Positions 62,271-64,000 of a stretch of DNA of 64,000 bases are shown here, piece by piece (position 1 is the stretch's first letter; the number at the start of each line of letters is the position of its first letter). Source of the DNA: Atherinomorus stipes. Lineage: Eukaryota; Chordata; Actinopteri; Atheriniformes; Atherinidae. The translations under genes were made by a program, and so were the position numbers. The notes below the pieces were generated by a model, which saw only the letters and a program-made list of their open reading frames with translations, was not told where the DNA came from and did no database searches. The DNA lies in the NCBI GenBank assembly GCA_023101725.1, contig JALJCO010003968.1, positions 2,108,001 through 2,172,000 of the forward strand, given 5' to 3'.

Positions 62271-64000
62271 GTTATTAACCAATTGATTTGATGTGAAGGA
62301 GGGATATTCTTTTTCCCCACAGTGAAAAGACCTTGACTGTATGGCAAGCAATCACTCCACCACCTTACCTCCACCTACAACCGCCTCTAATACCCAACTG
62401 TGTCCTCAATCTCCACTCCAACAGGCCCAGGTATGCAACTCTTCCGTCAGTAGCGTTATGTATTTGGCTTTCTATTTCACTTTAATAGGGGAGAAATTGC
62501 CAACATATTCTTTTACAGCCCCCTGGCGCCATTAGAAAGCTACCTGTCATTTGGATTATTTATGAAAAACTATTTCATGCTTACTTACATTTGCCGCTTA
62601 TTTTCCCCTAGTGTGACCTGCAGGAGATTTAGTTCCATTTTGAAAGCCTTAAAGCCAATTCTTTATGTCTGCAGGTCAGCATTCTCGATTGAGTTGAGAT
62701 TGAAATACCAGCGTGTAGTGGGAAAAGTATGGCAAGAGGAAACCAATAGTCTTTTATTGTGTTGGGGGGCCTGTGGTAAAGAGGAAAGGAAGGTGTATAG
62801 TAAAAGAGGTGCAACAACGGAGGGGGAGAGCAGAGAGAGAAGGTGATTTCGGGTGGATATGGAATTGGAGACACCCATGGAAATACCAGGCAATGCAAAT
62901 GCAGCTTTAAAAGTTGAAAAATGAATTGTGCACACACATCCAGCTGCTCCTGAGAAGCAAAGACAACAAAGACCGGAGAAGAACTGAGTCAGCGAGTTGG
63001 CATTGAAAGTAAAAACACAGCGGACATAAAGAGGAAGTGGTCTTAAATCTGCAAGCTTTTATATTTCATCCAAAAACATGTCAAAAACCCTCCCCAGCAC
63101 AGTGTTTTACAAGGGCAACAATGATAAACTTTGTTGGGTAGTTTTTGTTTTTTTTCTTCTTCTCTGTGTTGCAGCAGTTATACTCTCATTCTTGTCCATA
63201 CAAAATGATTGGAAACCTTTGGCTGTCAACACATCAGATAAATCCAAAATAAAGTTTCTAACTGAAGAACTCCATATATAAGGACAAAATAGCCCCACTT
63301 CCCTTGGAGCATGAATTTATACTCATAATCTCATACTTATGGGATTGGCTCCTTGACTCCTCATTGAACACACACACACACACACACACTTTTTGACTGG
63401 GCTTGGCCTGGGCTTTATAAAATGACCTTAATAAACTGCGGCGTGGCTGTGCAGGTTTGTCACTGTCACAGGTAAATGATGTAATTAATGAGTGTCTTGT
63501 GGCGTGGATAGGAGCCTGGGTGTTAGCTTTTAAACACCTCTCCAGCTGACTGGGTTTGGGGAGGCCCAGCTGGACACAGGCAGCGGATCAATGTGGGGTC
63601 AGGGGTCAGTCAACCCGCCCATTATGGACATGGTAACTCCCATCATCATCTGGCTAACGATGCCTGCAGGAGGGCTGGTGAAAGGAGCCACCACAGGGAG
63701 AGGACGCAGCTTTTGGAGCTCCAGGCTGGTGTGGTTTCTGGAGCCTGAAACTCCTGATTAGAATTTTCTATTTTTACACACTGGAGCATTAAAAAACTGC
63801 AGCACTACTCCTAAGCTGGCTTAATCTTTGCTTGTGCCATATTCTGTCCTATTTAAAAAAAGGATGCTACCAAGGTGACTGATTTAACTGATTTGGGGTG
63901 AAAAGAGGAAAGGAAAAATATTCTGCAGCGTTCAGAGTTGGAGTCATCTCACCACTACAGGTCCTCACAGATCAGAGTCTGTTACCAACACATAGCACAG
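62271..64000. other. Intergenic sequence, no gene recognised
   Basis: Contains a CA run at 63368-63388. The stretch 63400-63660 is repeat-free, with GATGTAATTAATGAGTG and paired GGCGTGG words, and looks regulatory. A short frame at 62341 (MASNHSTTLPPPTTAS) ends at a CAG|GTATGC donor-like site but lacks supporting context. Confidence 0.4.

Overview
The window is vertebrate nuclear DNA, almost certainly from a ray-finned (teleost) fish. The evidence is two intron-containing NKL-class homeobox genes of the HMX (Nkx5) family, long AT-rich non-coding stretches, abundant CA/TA/AAT microsatellites, and remnants of fish-type repeats: a Tc1 relic, a LINE 3' end and several MITE-like elements. The species cannot be told. 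There is no prokaryotic gene organisation, CRISPR array or operon.

Only two protein-coding genes are certain, both on the minus strand. hmx3 has coding exons 45152-45440 and 43683-44305. hmx2 has coding exons 37317-37590 and 36129-36676. Each has one phase-1 intron upstream of the homeodomain, as expected of tandem paralogues. Both encode an N-terminal eh1-like repressor motif and a homeodomain with [11 protein letters not shown] in helix 3. HMX2 and HMX3 act partly redundantly in inner ear, lateral line, cranial ganglion and hypothalamus development in other vertebrates. Sharing regulatory DNA explains why the pair stays linked.

Layout. 1-35660 has no recognisable gene. It holds microsatellites, a MITE-like element with telomere-like repeats (1.6-1.9 kb), a weak series of splice-flanked segments (2.3-4.4 kb), two larger fish repeats (12.5-14.7 kb), another repeat (16.1-16.5 kb), a Harbinger-like MITE (17.3-17.8 kb), a LINE 3' fragment (23.5-24.2 kb) and stretches that look like conserved regulatory DNA. 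35660-46000 is the hmx2-hmx3 cluster. 46000-64000 is upstream DNA of hmx3. It contains a nest of repeats at 48.8-52.8 kb, a dead Tc1-like transposon at 59035-60264, and more regulatory-looking sequence.

The most interesting structure is non-coding. A segment of about 550 bp between hmx2 and hmx3 (39360-39915) and one about 15.2 kb away, upstream of hmx3 (54578-55112), are diverged copies of each other. They lie in the same orientation, with blocks of 13-15 identical bases in collinear order. This looks like an ancient tandemly duplicated enhancer pair at the Hmx locus. It matches in kind the duplicated Hmx enhancer pair reported from lamprey and Ciona work on cranial sensory ganglia, but I recall that from the literature and did not check it here.
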